Assembly: GCF_025642155.1 (NCBI RefSeq)
Contig: NZ_CP106798.1
Location: forward strand, 1,860,001 to 1,924,000
Direction of reading: 5' to 3'
Source of the DNA: Streptomyces sp. HUAS 15-9
GTDB taxonomy: Bacteria; Actinomycetota; Actinomycetes; Streptomycetales; Streptomycetaceae
Length of the DNA: 64,000 bases
Part shown: in pieces, positions 26,615-35,023 of the stretch
How positions within the stretch are numbered: position 1 is the first letter of the stretch
How the letters are laid out: every line of letters begins with the position of its first letter
Program-made: the position numbers and the translations under genes
The notes under the pieces: generated by a model
Told to the model about the DNA's origin: nothing
What the model saw: only the letters and a program-made list of their open reading frames with translations
Databases searched by the model: none

Positions 26615-28156
26615 ATGACACCTCTATTCTCCAGGAGCGGCACGGGACGCAAGGGCCTCGTCACGCTCATCTGTGGTGCGCTGGCCGCCGGGGGGCTCGC
26701 AGCCGCCGGCGTGGCCACGCTGGAACCGGGGGCGGCCTCCGCCTCCTCCCACCGGGAGGCCCCGCTCATCTCGGGCACCCCGCAGTACGACAACACGGAC
26801 CTGTACGCGTTCGTCAGCCCGGACAAGCCGGACACGACGACGATCGTGGCGAACTGGATCCCGTTCGAGGAGCCGGCCGGCGGTCCGAACTTCTACACCT
26901 TCGCGGATGACGCGCAGTACGACATCCACATCGACAACAACGGCGACGCGCAGGGCGAGTTGCTCTTCCGCTACACGTTCAAGACGCACACCAAGAACAA
27001 GAACACCTTCCTCTACAACACGGGCCCGGTCACCAGCCTCGACGACCCGGACCTCAACATCACGCAGACGTACGACATCGACCTCGTCAAGCTGAAGAAC
27101 CAGCACGTGGTCTCGAAGACCAAGCTGGCGGACAACGTTCCGGTGGCACCGTCGAACGTCGGCAAGGCGTCGATGCCGGACTACGGCAAGCTGCGCTCCC
27201 AGGCCGTCTACAAGACGGCGGGCGGCGCCGCGACCTTCGCCGGCCAGGCCGACGACCCCTTCTTCGCGGACCTGCGGGTCTTCGACCTGCTCTACGGCGG
27301 CAACCTCACCGAGGTCGGCCGGGACACGCTCAAGGGCTACAACGTCAACACGATCGCCCTCCAGGTCCCCAACGACCTGATCCGCGAGTCGTCGAAGCAG
27401 CCGATCGTCGGCATCTGGTCGACGACGCAGCGCAGGAACGCGCAGGGCTACTACTCGCAGGTCTCGCGGCTGGGCAATCCGCTGGTGAACGAGGTCGTCA
27501 ACCCGCAGAAGGACAAGGACAAGTTCAACGCGTCCGCGCCGTGGGACGACGCGCAGTTCCTGAAGAACGTGACCAACCCCGAGCTGCCGAAGCTCATCGA
27601 GGCGATCTACAAGATCAAGGCGCCGGCCGAGCCGCGCAACGACCTGGTCGACGTGTTCCTCAAGGGCGTCAAGGGCCTCAACCAGCCCCCGTATGTGAAG
27701 CCCTCGGAGGAACTGCGGCTGAACACCTCCATCACGCCGGCCATGCACCCCAAGCGTCTGGGTGTCCTCGACGGCGACAACGCGGGCTTCCCCAACGGCC
27801 GCCGGCTGAGTGACGACGTGATCGACGCCTCCCTGCAGGTGGTCGAGGGTGAACTGGTCGGCTCCAAGAACGACCTGGGTGACGCGGTCGACAAGAACGA
27901 CAAGAAGTTCGAGAAGTACTTCCCGTACGTGGCCCAGCCGACCTCCGGTTCGCGCGGTGCGCTCGCCAAGGGCACGACCAGCGGCACGGATGTGAAGAGC
28001 CAGCTCGGCGACGCGCTGCAGCCGGCGGGTTCGTCGTCCGGCGGTTCCGACAACACGATGCTGATCGCCGGCTCGGCGGCCTCGGGCGCGGCCGGGATCC
28101 TGCTGATCGGCACCGCCCTCGCGTGGTGGCGCCGTCGTATGCAGCGTCCGTACTGA
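26615..28156 (+). CDS. Surface-anchored DUF4331 protein
   Basis: 513 residues from an ATG at 26615 with GAGG 9 nt upstream. Signal peptide 1-~43 (RKGLVTLICGALAAGGLAAAGVATL, cleavage near ASASSHREAP). The mature start SSHREAPLISGTPQYDNTDLYAFVSP is the DUF4331 hallmark; the domain runs to ~440. The C-terminus is a Ser/Gly linker, a membrane helix (MLIAGSAASGAAGILLIGTALAW) and WRRRMQRPY, which anchors it in the membrane facing out. The domain's function is unknown. It is the first gene after the divergent sigma/anti-sigma pair and precedes the TPR and NicO genes. Confidence 0.93.
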   Translation: MTPLFSRSGTGRKGLVTLICGALAAGGLAAAGVATLEPGAASASSHREAPLISGTPQYDNTDLYAFVSPDKPDTTTIVANWIPFEEPAGGPNFYTFADDAQYDIHIDNNGDAQGELLFRYTFKTHTKNKNTFLYNTGPVTSLDDPDLNITQTYDIDLVKLKNQHVVSKTKLADNVPVAPSNVGKASMPDYGKLRSQAVYKTAGGAATFAGQADDPFFADLRVFDLLYGGNLTEVGRDTLKGYNVNTIALQVPNDLIRESSKQPIVGIWSTTQRRNAQGYYSQVSRLGNPLVNEVVNPQKDKDKFNASAPWDDAQFLKNVTNPELPKLIEAIYKIKAPAEPRNDLVDVFLKGVKGLNQPPYVKPSEELRLNTSITPAMHPKRLGVLDGDNAGFPNGRRLSDDVIDASLQVVEGELVGSKNDLGDAVDKNDKKFEKYFPYVAQPTSGSRGALAKGTTSGTDVKSQLGDALQPAGSSSGGSDNTMLIAGSAASGAAGILLIGTALAWWRRRMQRPY

Positions 28157-28177
28157 TCGATCCGCACCCCACCGACT

Positions 28178-28219
28178 GGCGCGGCCCGCGCACCACATCC
28201 CCACGGCGCGGGCCGCGCC
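28178..28219. terminator. Strong hairpin between DUF4331 and TPR genes
   Basis: GGCGCGGCCCGCGC (28178-28191) pairs perfectly with GCGCGGGCCGCGCC (28206-28219), 14 bp with a 14-nt loop. It is a terminator or attenuator that would lower expression of the two downstream genes relative to DUF4331. Confidence 0.75.
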
Positions 28220-28265
28220 ACCCCACGACCTCCACCAGCAGTGACCAGGCGACCTAGGAGAGGGC

Positions 28266-29870
28266 ATGTCCCCGCGTACGAACGACAACGAGCCCGCCGC
28301 GCGGCCGGTGGACACAGACACCGACCCGGGGGACGCCGAAGCGGCGCGGACCATGGACGGGGACGAGGTGCTGGGCGCCGGGGCGACGGGCACTGCCAAG
28401 GGCAAGCCCCCGAGCACCGAAACGACGGGCGCTCCCGAGGCCAACGCCCCGGGTGCCGAAACGACGGGCACCCCCGAGGGCGACGCGGTCAGCGAGGCGC
28501 GGGTTGAGGCTGTGCGGCGGGTCGGGGCTGCCGGGCGTCGTTGGCAGGCCGCTCGACTCGCCTCATGTGCCGCCCTGTTGGCCGTGGCGATGACCGGCGG
28601 GGCGATCGCCCTCGGGGCGGCGCGGGACGGGGCGCCGGCAACCGTGGCGGCCGCCTCCACTGCCGTGGACCCCGCGTTGCTGACCAGCGGGAGCCTGGAC
28701 GCGAGCATTGCCGCCCTGCAGAGCCATCTCCGATCACAGCCGAAGGACTACGGCGGTTGGGCCACCCTCGGTCTCGCCTACGTGGAACAGGCGCGGACCA
28801 AGGGCGACCCGTCCCGCTATCCGCAGGCGGACAAGGCACTGCGACGCTCACTGGCCCTGTCCCCGGACAATGAACAGGCCCTCTGCGGCCGCGCCGCCCT
28901 CGCCGCCGCGCGGCACGACTTCAAGGGCGCGCTGACCTACGCGGACAAGGTCCTGAAGGAGAACCCCTACAGCGAACGCGCCCTGTCCTCCCGTATCGAC
29001 GCCCTGGTCGAACTCGGCCGGTACGACGAGGCGTCGAAGGCCGCCGACACCGCCGACGAGCGCCGCCCCGGAGTGCCCGTCTTCACGCGCTACGCCTATG
29101 TCCGCGAACTGCGCGGCGAGGTCGGCGCGGCACGCCAGGTCCTGGAGCAGGCCCTGGCCGGCGCCACCTCGAAGGGCGACATCGCCTACGTCGCCGCCCA
29201 GCTCGGCCAGCTCGCCTGGAACCAGGGCGACTACAGGACGGCGCTCACCTACTACGCCCGTGCCCTGGCGGCCGACGAGAACTACCTGCCCGCCCTGGAG
29301 GGCCGCGCCCGCGCGCAGGCCGCGAGCGGCGACCGGGCCGACGCCATCAAGGGCATGGAGCTCGTCGTCTCCCGCTATCCGCTGCCCGGCCCCCTCGTCG
29401 AACTCGGCGAGCTGTACGAGGCCCGCGGCGGCGAAGGGGACAAGGCCAAGGCGGGCGACCAGTACACCCTGGTCGACGCATGGATCGCCCTCGCCCGTGC
29501 CAACGGCGTCAACGCCGACCTCGACACCGCCCTGGCCGCCGCCGACCACGGCGACAAGGCCGAGGCCCTGCGCGCCGCACGCGCGGAATGGGCTCGCCGC
29601 CACACCGTGCACACCGCGGACGCCCTCGCCTGGGCCCTGCATGTCAACGGCCACGACCAGGAGGCCCTCCCCTATGCCCGGCGGGCCACCGCCACCGGCT
29701 ACCGCAACGCCTCCTTCCGCTACCACCGCGGCATGATCGAACTCGCCACCGGCCACAGGAACGACGCCCGCGCCTCCCTTCAGGCGGCTCTGAAGCTGAA
29801 CCCCGGCTTCTCCCCCTTGGGCGCGGCCAAGGCCCGTACGGCACTGAAGGGCCCGGAGGCGGCCAAGTGA
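28266..29870 (+). CDS. Membrane-anchored TPR protein
   Basis: 534 residues, ATG with AGGAGAG upstream. Residues 1-95 are a disordered cytoplasmic part with an imperfect repeat (ETTGAPEAN and ETTGTPEGD, 39 bp apart). A single membrane helix is at ~96-118 (AARLASCAALLAVAMTGGAIALGAA). From ~150 to the end there are at least six TPR-like helical pairs (KDYGGWATLGLAYVEQA, DNEQALCGRAALAAARHDFKGAL, NQGDYRTALTYYARALAADENY, NASFRYHRGMIELATGHRNDA). A scaffold outside the membrane is likely. Its stop overlaps the NicO start (GTGA). Confidence 0.9.
   Translation: MSPRTNDNEPAARPVDTDTDPGDAEAARTMDGDEVLGAGATGTAKGKPPSTETTGAPEANAPGAETTGTPEGDAVSEARVEAVRRVGAAGRRWQAARLASCAALLAVAMTGGAIALGAARDGAPATVAAASTAVDPALLTSGSLDASIAALQSHLRSQPKDYGGWATLGLAYVEQARTKGDPSRYPQADKALRRSLALSPDNEQALCGRAALAAARHDFKGALTYADKVLKENPYSERALSSRIDALVELGRYDEASKAADTADERRPGVPVFTRYAYVRELRGEVGAARQVLEQALAGATSKGDIAYVAAQLGQLAWNQGDYRTALTYYARALAADENYLPALEGRARAQAASGDRADAIKGMELVVSRYPLPGPLVELGELYEARGGEGDKAKAGDQYTLVDAWIALARANGVNADLDTALAAADHGDKAEALRAARAEWARRHTVHTADALAWALHVNGHDQEALPYARRATATGYRNASFRYHRGMIELATGHRNDARASLQAALKLNPGFSPLGAAKARTALKGPEAAK
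28417..28480 (+). repeat. Two imperfect 39-bp direct repeats inside the TPR gene
   Basis: CCGAAACGACGGGC occurs at 28417 and 28456, with similar flanks that encode ETTGxPE. It lies in the disordered N-terminal tail, which can vary in length without harm. Confidence 0.6.
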
Positions 29871-31513
29871 AGCCCCGTCGCCGACTGTTCGCCTCCGCCG
29901 CTGCCGTGCTCACCGCCGCCTGCGCGCTCGCGCTCGCCCCTGCCACGAGCGCGAGCGCGCACCCCCTCGGCAACTTCACCGTCAACCGCTACGACGGTCT
30001 GGTCGCCGCCCCCGGGCAGCTGCGCGTCGACCACGTCGAGGACCTCGCCGAGATCCCGGCCACCCAGGCCAAGCCCGACATCAAGCGGCTGGGCATGACC
30101 GAGTGGGCCCGGCAGCGGTGCACGCAGGCCGCCGAGGGCAGCAAGGTCACCGTCGACGGCCGGACCACCGCACTGTCCGCCGACAGCAGCCACGCCCGGC
30201 TGCGGCCCGGACAGGCCGGACTCGACACCCTCCGCGTGGAGTGCCGGCTCACCGCCCGGCTCCCCAAAGGCACCGCGGTCACCCTCGGCTTCCACAGCGC
30301 GGGGGTGTCCACCGGGCCCGGCTGGCGGGAGATCACCGCGCGCGGCGACCGGATGACCCTCGCCGCGTCGGACGTCCCGAAGAAATCGGTGTCGCACGAA
30401 CTCACCCGCTATCCCAAGGAATTGCTCTCCTCCCCCGCCGACACCGCCACCGCCTCGCTGCGGGTGCGCCCCGGCGGGCCCGCCCTCACCGGTGAGCGGC
30501 AGGAAGCGCCGGCCGCCTCCGTGCTGCCCCGCGGCGCCGACCGGTGGACCCGGGCCCTGGACGGTCTGGTCGCCCGGCACGACCTCACCGTCGGCTTCGC
30601 CGCCCTCGCCCTGCTCATCGCGATCGGCCTCGGCGCGATGCACGCCCTGGCCCCGGGCCATGGCAAGACCCTGATGGCCGCGACGGCCGCGGCCCGCGGC
30701 GGCCGGGCCCGGCTGAAGGACGTCCTGCCCCTTGCCGCCTCGGTCACGGTGACCCACACCCTCGGCGTCGTCACCCTGGGCCTGCTCGTCACCGCCGGTT
30801 CGGCCGCCACGCCCTCGGTGATCGCCTGGCTGGGCATCGCGAGCGGCGTCCTGGTGACCCTGGCGGGCGTGAACCTCGTACGACGGGCCTGGCGCACCCG
30901 GGCCCACACGCACCACGACCATCCGCACGGGCACGCCCACGCGCACGGCCACACGCACAGCCACGAGGAGGCGCCGGAGCGCTCGTTGGCACTGGTCGGC
31001 GCGCACGACGGAGCCATGTCCCCGGCGCACGCCCACGACCACGATCACGACAACGGGCATGGCGAGGAGCACGGGCACGGGCACGACCATCACCACGAGC
31101 ACGCCCACGCCCACCCGCACGCGGTCGAGCACACCCACGGCGGCTTCACCCACTCACACCCCACCGCCCCCACCCTGCGCGGCACGATCCTTCTCGGCTT
31201 CGCGGGCGGGCTCGTGCCCAGTCCGTCCGCCGTGGTGGTCCTCGTCGGCGCGGCGGCCCTCGGCCAGGCCTGGTTCGGTCTGCTGCTCGTCGTCGCCTAC
31301 GGGATCGGGCTCGCCCTGACCCTGACCGCGGCCGGGTTCGCGGTCGTCAAGCTGGGTACGGGAATCAACCGGGTGATGGACGGGCGTCCCCGCTGGACCA
31401 CCCACCCGGTAACCGCCCTGGTGCGCAGGACCATGCCCTTGGCGTCGGCGTTCGTCGTGCTGGCTCTCGGAGCCGGATTGGTGCTCAAGGGGGCGGCATC
31501 CGCACTCGGCTGA
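29867..31513 (+). CDS. NicO/RcnA-like metal transporter with large extracellular N-domain and His-rich loop
   Basis: 548 residues from a GTG at 29867 that overlaps the TPR stop (GTGA). Signal peptide to ~31, so the mature protein would start with His (HPLGNFTVNRY). A soluble domain reaches to ~240, followed by membrane helices beginning GFAALALLIAIGLGAMHALAPGHGKTLMAA, the NicO signature. A cytoplasmic loop at ~345-420 has more than 30 His residues (THHDHPHGHAHAHGHTHSH and similar), then a second set of helices (TILLGFAGGLVPSPSAVVVLVGA). Likely an exporter of nickel, cobalt or another divalent metal; direction is inferred from RcnA. In length it greatly exceeds plain NicO proteins. Confidence 0.9.
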   Translation: MKPRRRLFASAAAVLTAACALALAPATSASAHPLGNFTVNRYDGLVAAPGQLRVDHVEDLAEIPATQAKPDIKRLGMTEWARQRCTQAAEGSKVTVDGRTTALSADSSHARLRPGQAGLDTLRVECRLTARLPKGTAVTLGFHSAGVSTGPGWREITARGDRMTLAASDVPKKSVSHELTRYPKELLSSPADTATASLRVRPGGPALTGERQEAPAASVLPRGADRWTRALDGLVARHDLTVGFAALALLIAIGLGAMHALAPGHGKTLMAATAAARGGRARLKDVLPLAASVTVTHTLGVVTLGLLVTAGSAATPSVIAWLGIASGVLVTLAGVNLVRRAWRTRAHTHHDHPHGHAHAHGHTHSHEEAPERSLALVGAHDGAMSPAHAHDHDHDNGHGEEHGHGHDHHHEHAHAHPHAVEHTHGGFTHSHPTAPTLRGTILLGFAGGLVPSPSAVVVLVGAAALGQAWFGLLLVVAYGIGLALTLTAAGFAVVKLGTGINRVMDGRPRWTTHPVTALVRRTMPLASAFVVLALGAGLVLKGAASALG

Positions 31514-31558
31514 GCTACTTTTGGGGAGATATCACGCGAGATGCCGTGGGGGGCGCCG

Positions 31559-33151
31559 GTGTCCGAAGAACCGGGCAGTGAACGTGTCATCGCGGGCCGC
31601 TACCGGCTCCTGTCCCCGCTCGGCGAGGGCGGTATGGGAACGGTGTGGCGGGCCCGCGACGAGGTGCTGTACCGCGAGGTCGCCGTCAAGGAGGTGCGGG
31701 CCCCGGCCGGGCTGCCCGGCCCGGACGTCGAGCGGATGTACGCCCGGCTGGAGCGCGAGGCGTGGGCGGCGGCCAGGGTCGCGAACCGCAATGTGGTGAC
31801 GGTGTACGACGTGGCGATGGAGGGCGGCCGGCCCTGGATCGTCATGGAGCTGATCCGCGGGGTGTCTCTGGCCGACCAGTTGGAGGCCGAGGGCCCGCTG
31901 TCCCCGCAGGGTGCCGCACACATCGGCGCGGAGGTGCTGGCCGCGCTGCGCGCCGCGCACGACGCCGGGGTGCTGCACCGGGATGTGAAGCCGGGCAATG
32001 TGCTGCTGGCGAACGACGGCCGCGTGGTGCTCACCGACTTCGGCATCGCCACGGTGGAGGGCAGCTCCGCGCTGACCATGACCGGCGAGGTGATCGGCTC
32101 GCCCGAGTTCCTGGCTCCGGAGCGGGCGTTGGGCCGTACGCCCGGTCCCGAGTCCGATCTGTGGTCCCTCGGCGTGCTGCTGTACGCGGCCGTCGAGGGC
32201 ATCTCGCCGTTCCGCCAGGACACCCCGCTCAGCACGCTGCGGGCCGTCGTCGACGAGGAGCTGCCGCCGGCCCGGAGAGCGGGGCCGCTCGCCCCGGTCA
32301 TCGAGGGCCTGCTGCGCAAGGATCCGGCGGACCGGTTGCCGGCCGACGTCGCCGAGCGGGATCTGCGGCTGATCGCGGCGGGCGGCACCCTGCGCGCCGA
32401 CACGGTCTCCGCATCGTCGTACCCGCAGACTGTCGCGGCCCAGCCGCAACAGCCGTTCCCCACGCCGCCGATGCCGGTGCCGACCCGGCCCGTGCCGAGC
32501 GCGACGACCACGGCCACGCGGCCCGATCGCAACCGGCGGGCCGCGGTCTTCCTGGTGGCGGGGCTGGTCGCCATCGTGCTGGCGCTGGCGGGGCTGACTT
32601 ACGCGCTGCTCAACCGCGACAACGGCGGTGACAAGGGGAACGCCGGAGGGAGCAGCAGCCAGTCGGGCAGCAATCTCAGCTCCCCCGCCCCGAGCAGCAC
32701 CACCGACTCGGACACGGGTGCCCCGCCGCCCACCCCGAGCAGTACCCCGCCCAGCAGTCAGCCGGCCCAGTCCGTGAACGTGACGGTGAGCGGCGCGAAC
32801 ACGGACTACTCGGGGGCCTGTCCGCCGCCGAGCGAGCAGGCGCCCGCCTTCACGGCGACGTTCACCGTGGGCCGGCTGCCGGCGCGGGTGGAGTACCGGT
32901 GGGTGCTGAAGGACGGATCGGTCTCCGACCCGGGGTGGAAGACGCTGTCGTTCCCCTCGGGCGGCGGGAAGTCACAGCAGGACAAGGTGATTGTGACGAC
33001 ATACTCCGAGAGCGGGACGATCCGGAACGCGATCAGCGTCGAGGTGCGAGGTCCGGTGCGGACGACGTCGAACTCGGTGCCGTTCTCGGTGACCTGCGCG
33101 ACGACGGAGACCCCGACGGACGGGGCCTCCTCGCCTTCGGCCTCGCCGTGA
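31559..33151 (+). CDS. Transmembrane serine/threonine protein kinase
   Basis: 530 residues from a GTG at 31559 with GGGGGG upstream (an ATG at 31541 is also in frame). Kinase domain ~12-275: GEGGMG loop at ~22-27, Lys44 (VAVKEV), HRDVKPGN at 140-147, DFG 160-162, APE near 185. After a Pro-rich linker a membrane helix lies at ~328-350, then a Ser/Gly/Pro linker and a ~110-residue extracellular domain (VNVTVSGANTDYSGACPPP and VEYRWVLKDGSVSDPGW) that may sense a ligand. It is a Hanks-type receptor kinase, of the PknB class but without PASTA repeats. It is convergent with the SGNH gene, 4 bp apart. Confidence 0.95.
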   Translation: MSEEPGSERVIAGRYRLLSPLGEGGMGTVWRARDEVLYREVAVKEVRAPAGLPGPDVERMYARLEREAWAAARVANRNVVTVYDVAMEGGRPWIVMELIRGVSLADQLEAEGPLSPQGAAHIGAEVLAALRAAHDAGVLHRDVKPGNVLLANDGRVVLTDFGIATVEGSSALTMTGEVIGSPEFLAPERALGRTPGPESDLWSLGVLLYAAVEGISPFRQDTPLSTLRAVVDEELPPARRAGPLAPVIEGLLRKDPADRLPADVAERDLRLIAAGGTLRADTVSASSYPQTVAAQPQQPFPTPPMPVPTRPVPSATTTATRPDRNRRAAVFLVAGLVAIVLALAGLTYALLNRDNGGDKGNAGGSSSQSGSNLSSPAPSSTTDSDTGAPPPTPSSTPPSSQPAQSVNVTVSGANTDYSGACPPPSEQAPAFTATFTVGRLPARVEYRWVLKDGSVSDPGWKTLSFPSGGGKSQQDKVIVTTYSESGTIRNAISVEVRGPVRTTSNSVPFSVTCATTETPTDGASSPSASP

Positions 33152-33155
33152 CGGG

Positions 33156-33965
33156 TCAGGCCTCGCTGGTCAGCACGGGCAGATAGCCGCCCGACTGGCC
33201 GGCGGCGGTCGGGTGGTACGACACGCCGATGTCGAACCATTCGAGGCTGTGCAGCCAGGAGCTGCCGGAGCAGATCTCATGGCCGCTGAAGGTGGTGCGG
33301 ACGTCGGCGAACGCGAAGCCGTGGTCGGCGGCGCGCTTGGCGATCGCGGCGTCCAGGTAGTCGGCCGCGTTGTTGATGGCGGTGCGTTTGGTCTCGGAGA
33401 GGCCGATGCAGGAGGTGCCCAGCTTGTAGAAGCGGGGGTAGCCGAGCACGACCACGCGGGCGGACGGGGCTCTGGCACTGATCGCGTTGTAGACGTTGTC
33501 GAGCTTGCCGGGGAGCGTCGTGTCGACGTAGGCCTTCGCGGTGTTGATCCGGGACAGGCAGGTGCTGTCGGAGTTGAGCACACAGGTCGTCATGACATCG
33601 GCGAAGCCTGCGTCGTTGCCGCCGATGGTGAGGGAGACGAGGGCGGTCGAGGAGTTGAGCGAGCCGAGCTGATTGGCGAGCACGTCGTCCGTCCGGGCGC
33701 CCGAGCAGGCGTTGAAGGCGAACGACGACGGTGCGTGGGCTGCGTTCCACAGGTACGGATACGCCTTGGTGCTGCGGTCGCAGCTCCCACTCGAACTGAT
33801 GTAGCTGCCCGCTCCGACTCCGGAGGAGTAGGAGTCACCGAGCGCCACATAGCCCCCGGTCGCGGCGAGTTGGGGGGACGCCTGCGCCGTCGCTGCCCCG
33901 GTGAGGGCGAAGCCGGCGGCGAGGAGGAGTGAGGTCACGTATGCCGTAAGTCGGAAACGTCTCAT
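33156..33965 (-). CDS. Secreted SGNH-family lipase/esterase
   Basis: 269 residues, ATG with AAAGGGAGG upstream. Signal peptide 1-~30 (YVTSLLLAAGFALTGAATAQA). Mature enzyme has block I GDSYSSG with the nucleophile Ser45, block III GGND at 115-118, and block V HPTA near the C-terminus with the catalytic His. Six Cys suggest three disulfides, as in the S. coelicolor/S. rimosus esterases. It hydrolyses esters of medium-chain fatty acids outside the cell. A CGTAG-CAA-CTACG palindrome is at 34002-34014 upstream. Confidence 0.95.
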   Translation of the reverse strand: MRRFRLTAYVTSLLLAAGFALTGAATAQASPQLAATGGYVALGDSYSSGVGAGSYISSSGSCDRSTKAYPYLWNAAHAPSSFAFNACSGARTDDVLANQLGSLNSSTALVSLTIGGNDAGFADVMTTCVLNSDSTCLSRINTAKAYVDTTLPGKLDNVYNAISARAPSARVVVLGYPRFYKLGTSCIGLSETKRTAINNAADYLDAAIAKRAADHGFAFADVRTTFSGHEICSGSSWLHSLEWFDIGVSYHPTAAGQSGGYLPVLTSEA

Positions 33966-34001
33966 GGAACCTCCCTTTAGCAGGATCTCTGCCACAACTG
34001 T

Positions 34002-34014
34002 CGTAGCAACTACG
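34002..34014. promoter_or_regulatory. Small palindrome upstream of the SGNH esterase
   Basis: CGTAG-CAA-CTACG, a perfect 5-bp inverted repeat with a 3-bp centre, 37 bp before the esterase ATG. Possible operator; no candidate regulator. Confidence 0.4.
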
Positions 34015-34192
34015 CGCGTTGACGGGAAGTGTCCATGCCAAAACTTTTGAGGCCTCAACTAGATCAGTTACGACCACTCATGGGCCGCGCGAGATCACCC
34101 GACCCCGCTGAAGGGCAACGCCCTTGACGGGCGCCGTGGGGCTGCGCGACATTGAAGTCCGGCATCCGGCGCGTCGGGGGGCAAAGTCGCCA

Positions 34193-34633
34193 ATGCAGAC
34201 CATCCGTATCAAGACATCTTCAACGGACGGCACCGAGCGGACCCGGACAGGACCGGGGAGGGACCTGTCACCGCTGCTCGCCGGGACCGCGACAGCCGTC
34301 GGAGCGACCGGCGCACTGCTCGCGCTCGCCGACGTGGGCTCGCCGCTGCGCGGGCCGTTCACACTGTTCTTCCTGCTCGCGGCGCCGGCGGCCGCCATCG
34401 CGGCGGCACTGCGCGGGCTGGATCCATTCGGCCGGACGCTCGCGTCATTGGCGGGGGCCGTGGTCGTGAACATGCTGGTGGCACAGGGCATGCTGGCCGT
34501 GCACCGGTGGTCGGTCCGCGGGGGTGTCGTCGTCGTGACCGCGCTCAGCGTTCTTCTGCTGCTGGGGGTGGTGGTGCTGCGGCCGGCGGATCGAATTCTC
34601 AAGCGGATCAAAGAGGTCCGTTCGAGGCGTTGA
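34193..34633 (+). CDS. Small membrane protein, function unknown
   Basis: 146 residues from an ATG at 34193 with GGGGGG upstream. About 45 hydrophilic residues are followed by four predicted helices (LLAGTATAVGATGALLALAD, FTLFFLLAAPAAAIAAAL, LASLAGAVVVNMLVAQGML, GGVVVVTALSVLLLLGVVVL) and a basic tail. No family recognised. It lies just upstream of the polysaccharide operon and may belong to it, although 390 bp separate them. Confidence 0.7.
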   Translation: MQTIRIKTSSTDGTERTRTGPGRDLSPLLAGTATAVGATGALLALADVGSPLRGPFTLFFLLAAPAAAIAAALRGLDPFGRTLASLAGAVVVNMLVAQGMLAVHRWSVRGGVVVVTALSVLLLLGVVVLRPADRILKRIKEVRSRR

Positions 34634-35023
34634 ACAGCGACCACCAAGGTTGTGCAACGGCCAAACCAACAAAAACGTGAGACCTCGTTCCAGGTCTTGC
34701 CATACAGGTTGAATCGTCAATACCGTCGTACATCTCACCCGCATCGGTCCGTCACTACGCGGCTCCAGGGGAGGGCTCAGGACCGCGACGTTCCGGCGCG
34801 GGGCGCGGTAGGGGGGTGCCGTGCTCGGTGACCGCATTGGTGACCGAGTCGTGCCGCGCGACCGGCTGCTGTTTTTCCCCGGCGGCCCGGCCAGCTTTGC
34901 CAGCTCACCCGCGTGCACGGAGATCCGTTCGCCGTGCCGCCTGTGAGAACCCCCCTTTCGAACCGGATACAGAGCCGGGCCGCCCAGGGGCGGGCGGTCC
35001 ACCGGACGAGAGGGACAAGACTC
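34634..35023 (+). other. 390-bp non-coding leader of the polysaccharide operon
   Basis: No gene. Two hairpins are visible: 34824-34848 (CTCGGT-G-ACC, loop GCATT, GGT-G-ACCGAG) and 34977-35000 (GGGCCGCCC pairing with GGGCGGTCC), the latter ending 7 bp before the ribosome site of the first glycosyltransferase. A run of five T is at 34872-34876. The long leader suggests post-transcriptional control; I could not match it to a known riboswitch. Confidence 0.5.

Noticed and set aside
34824..34876. Known riboswitch or T-box in the polysaccharide leader
   Set aside because: Hairpins and a T-run are there but not adjacent, and I could match no known consensus.
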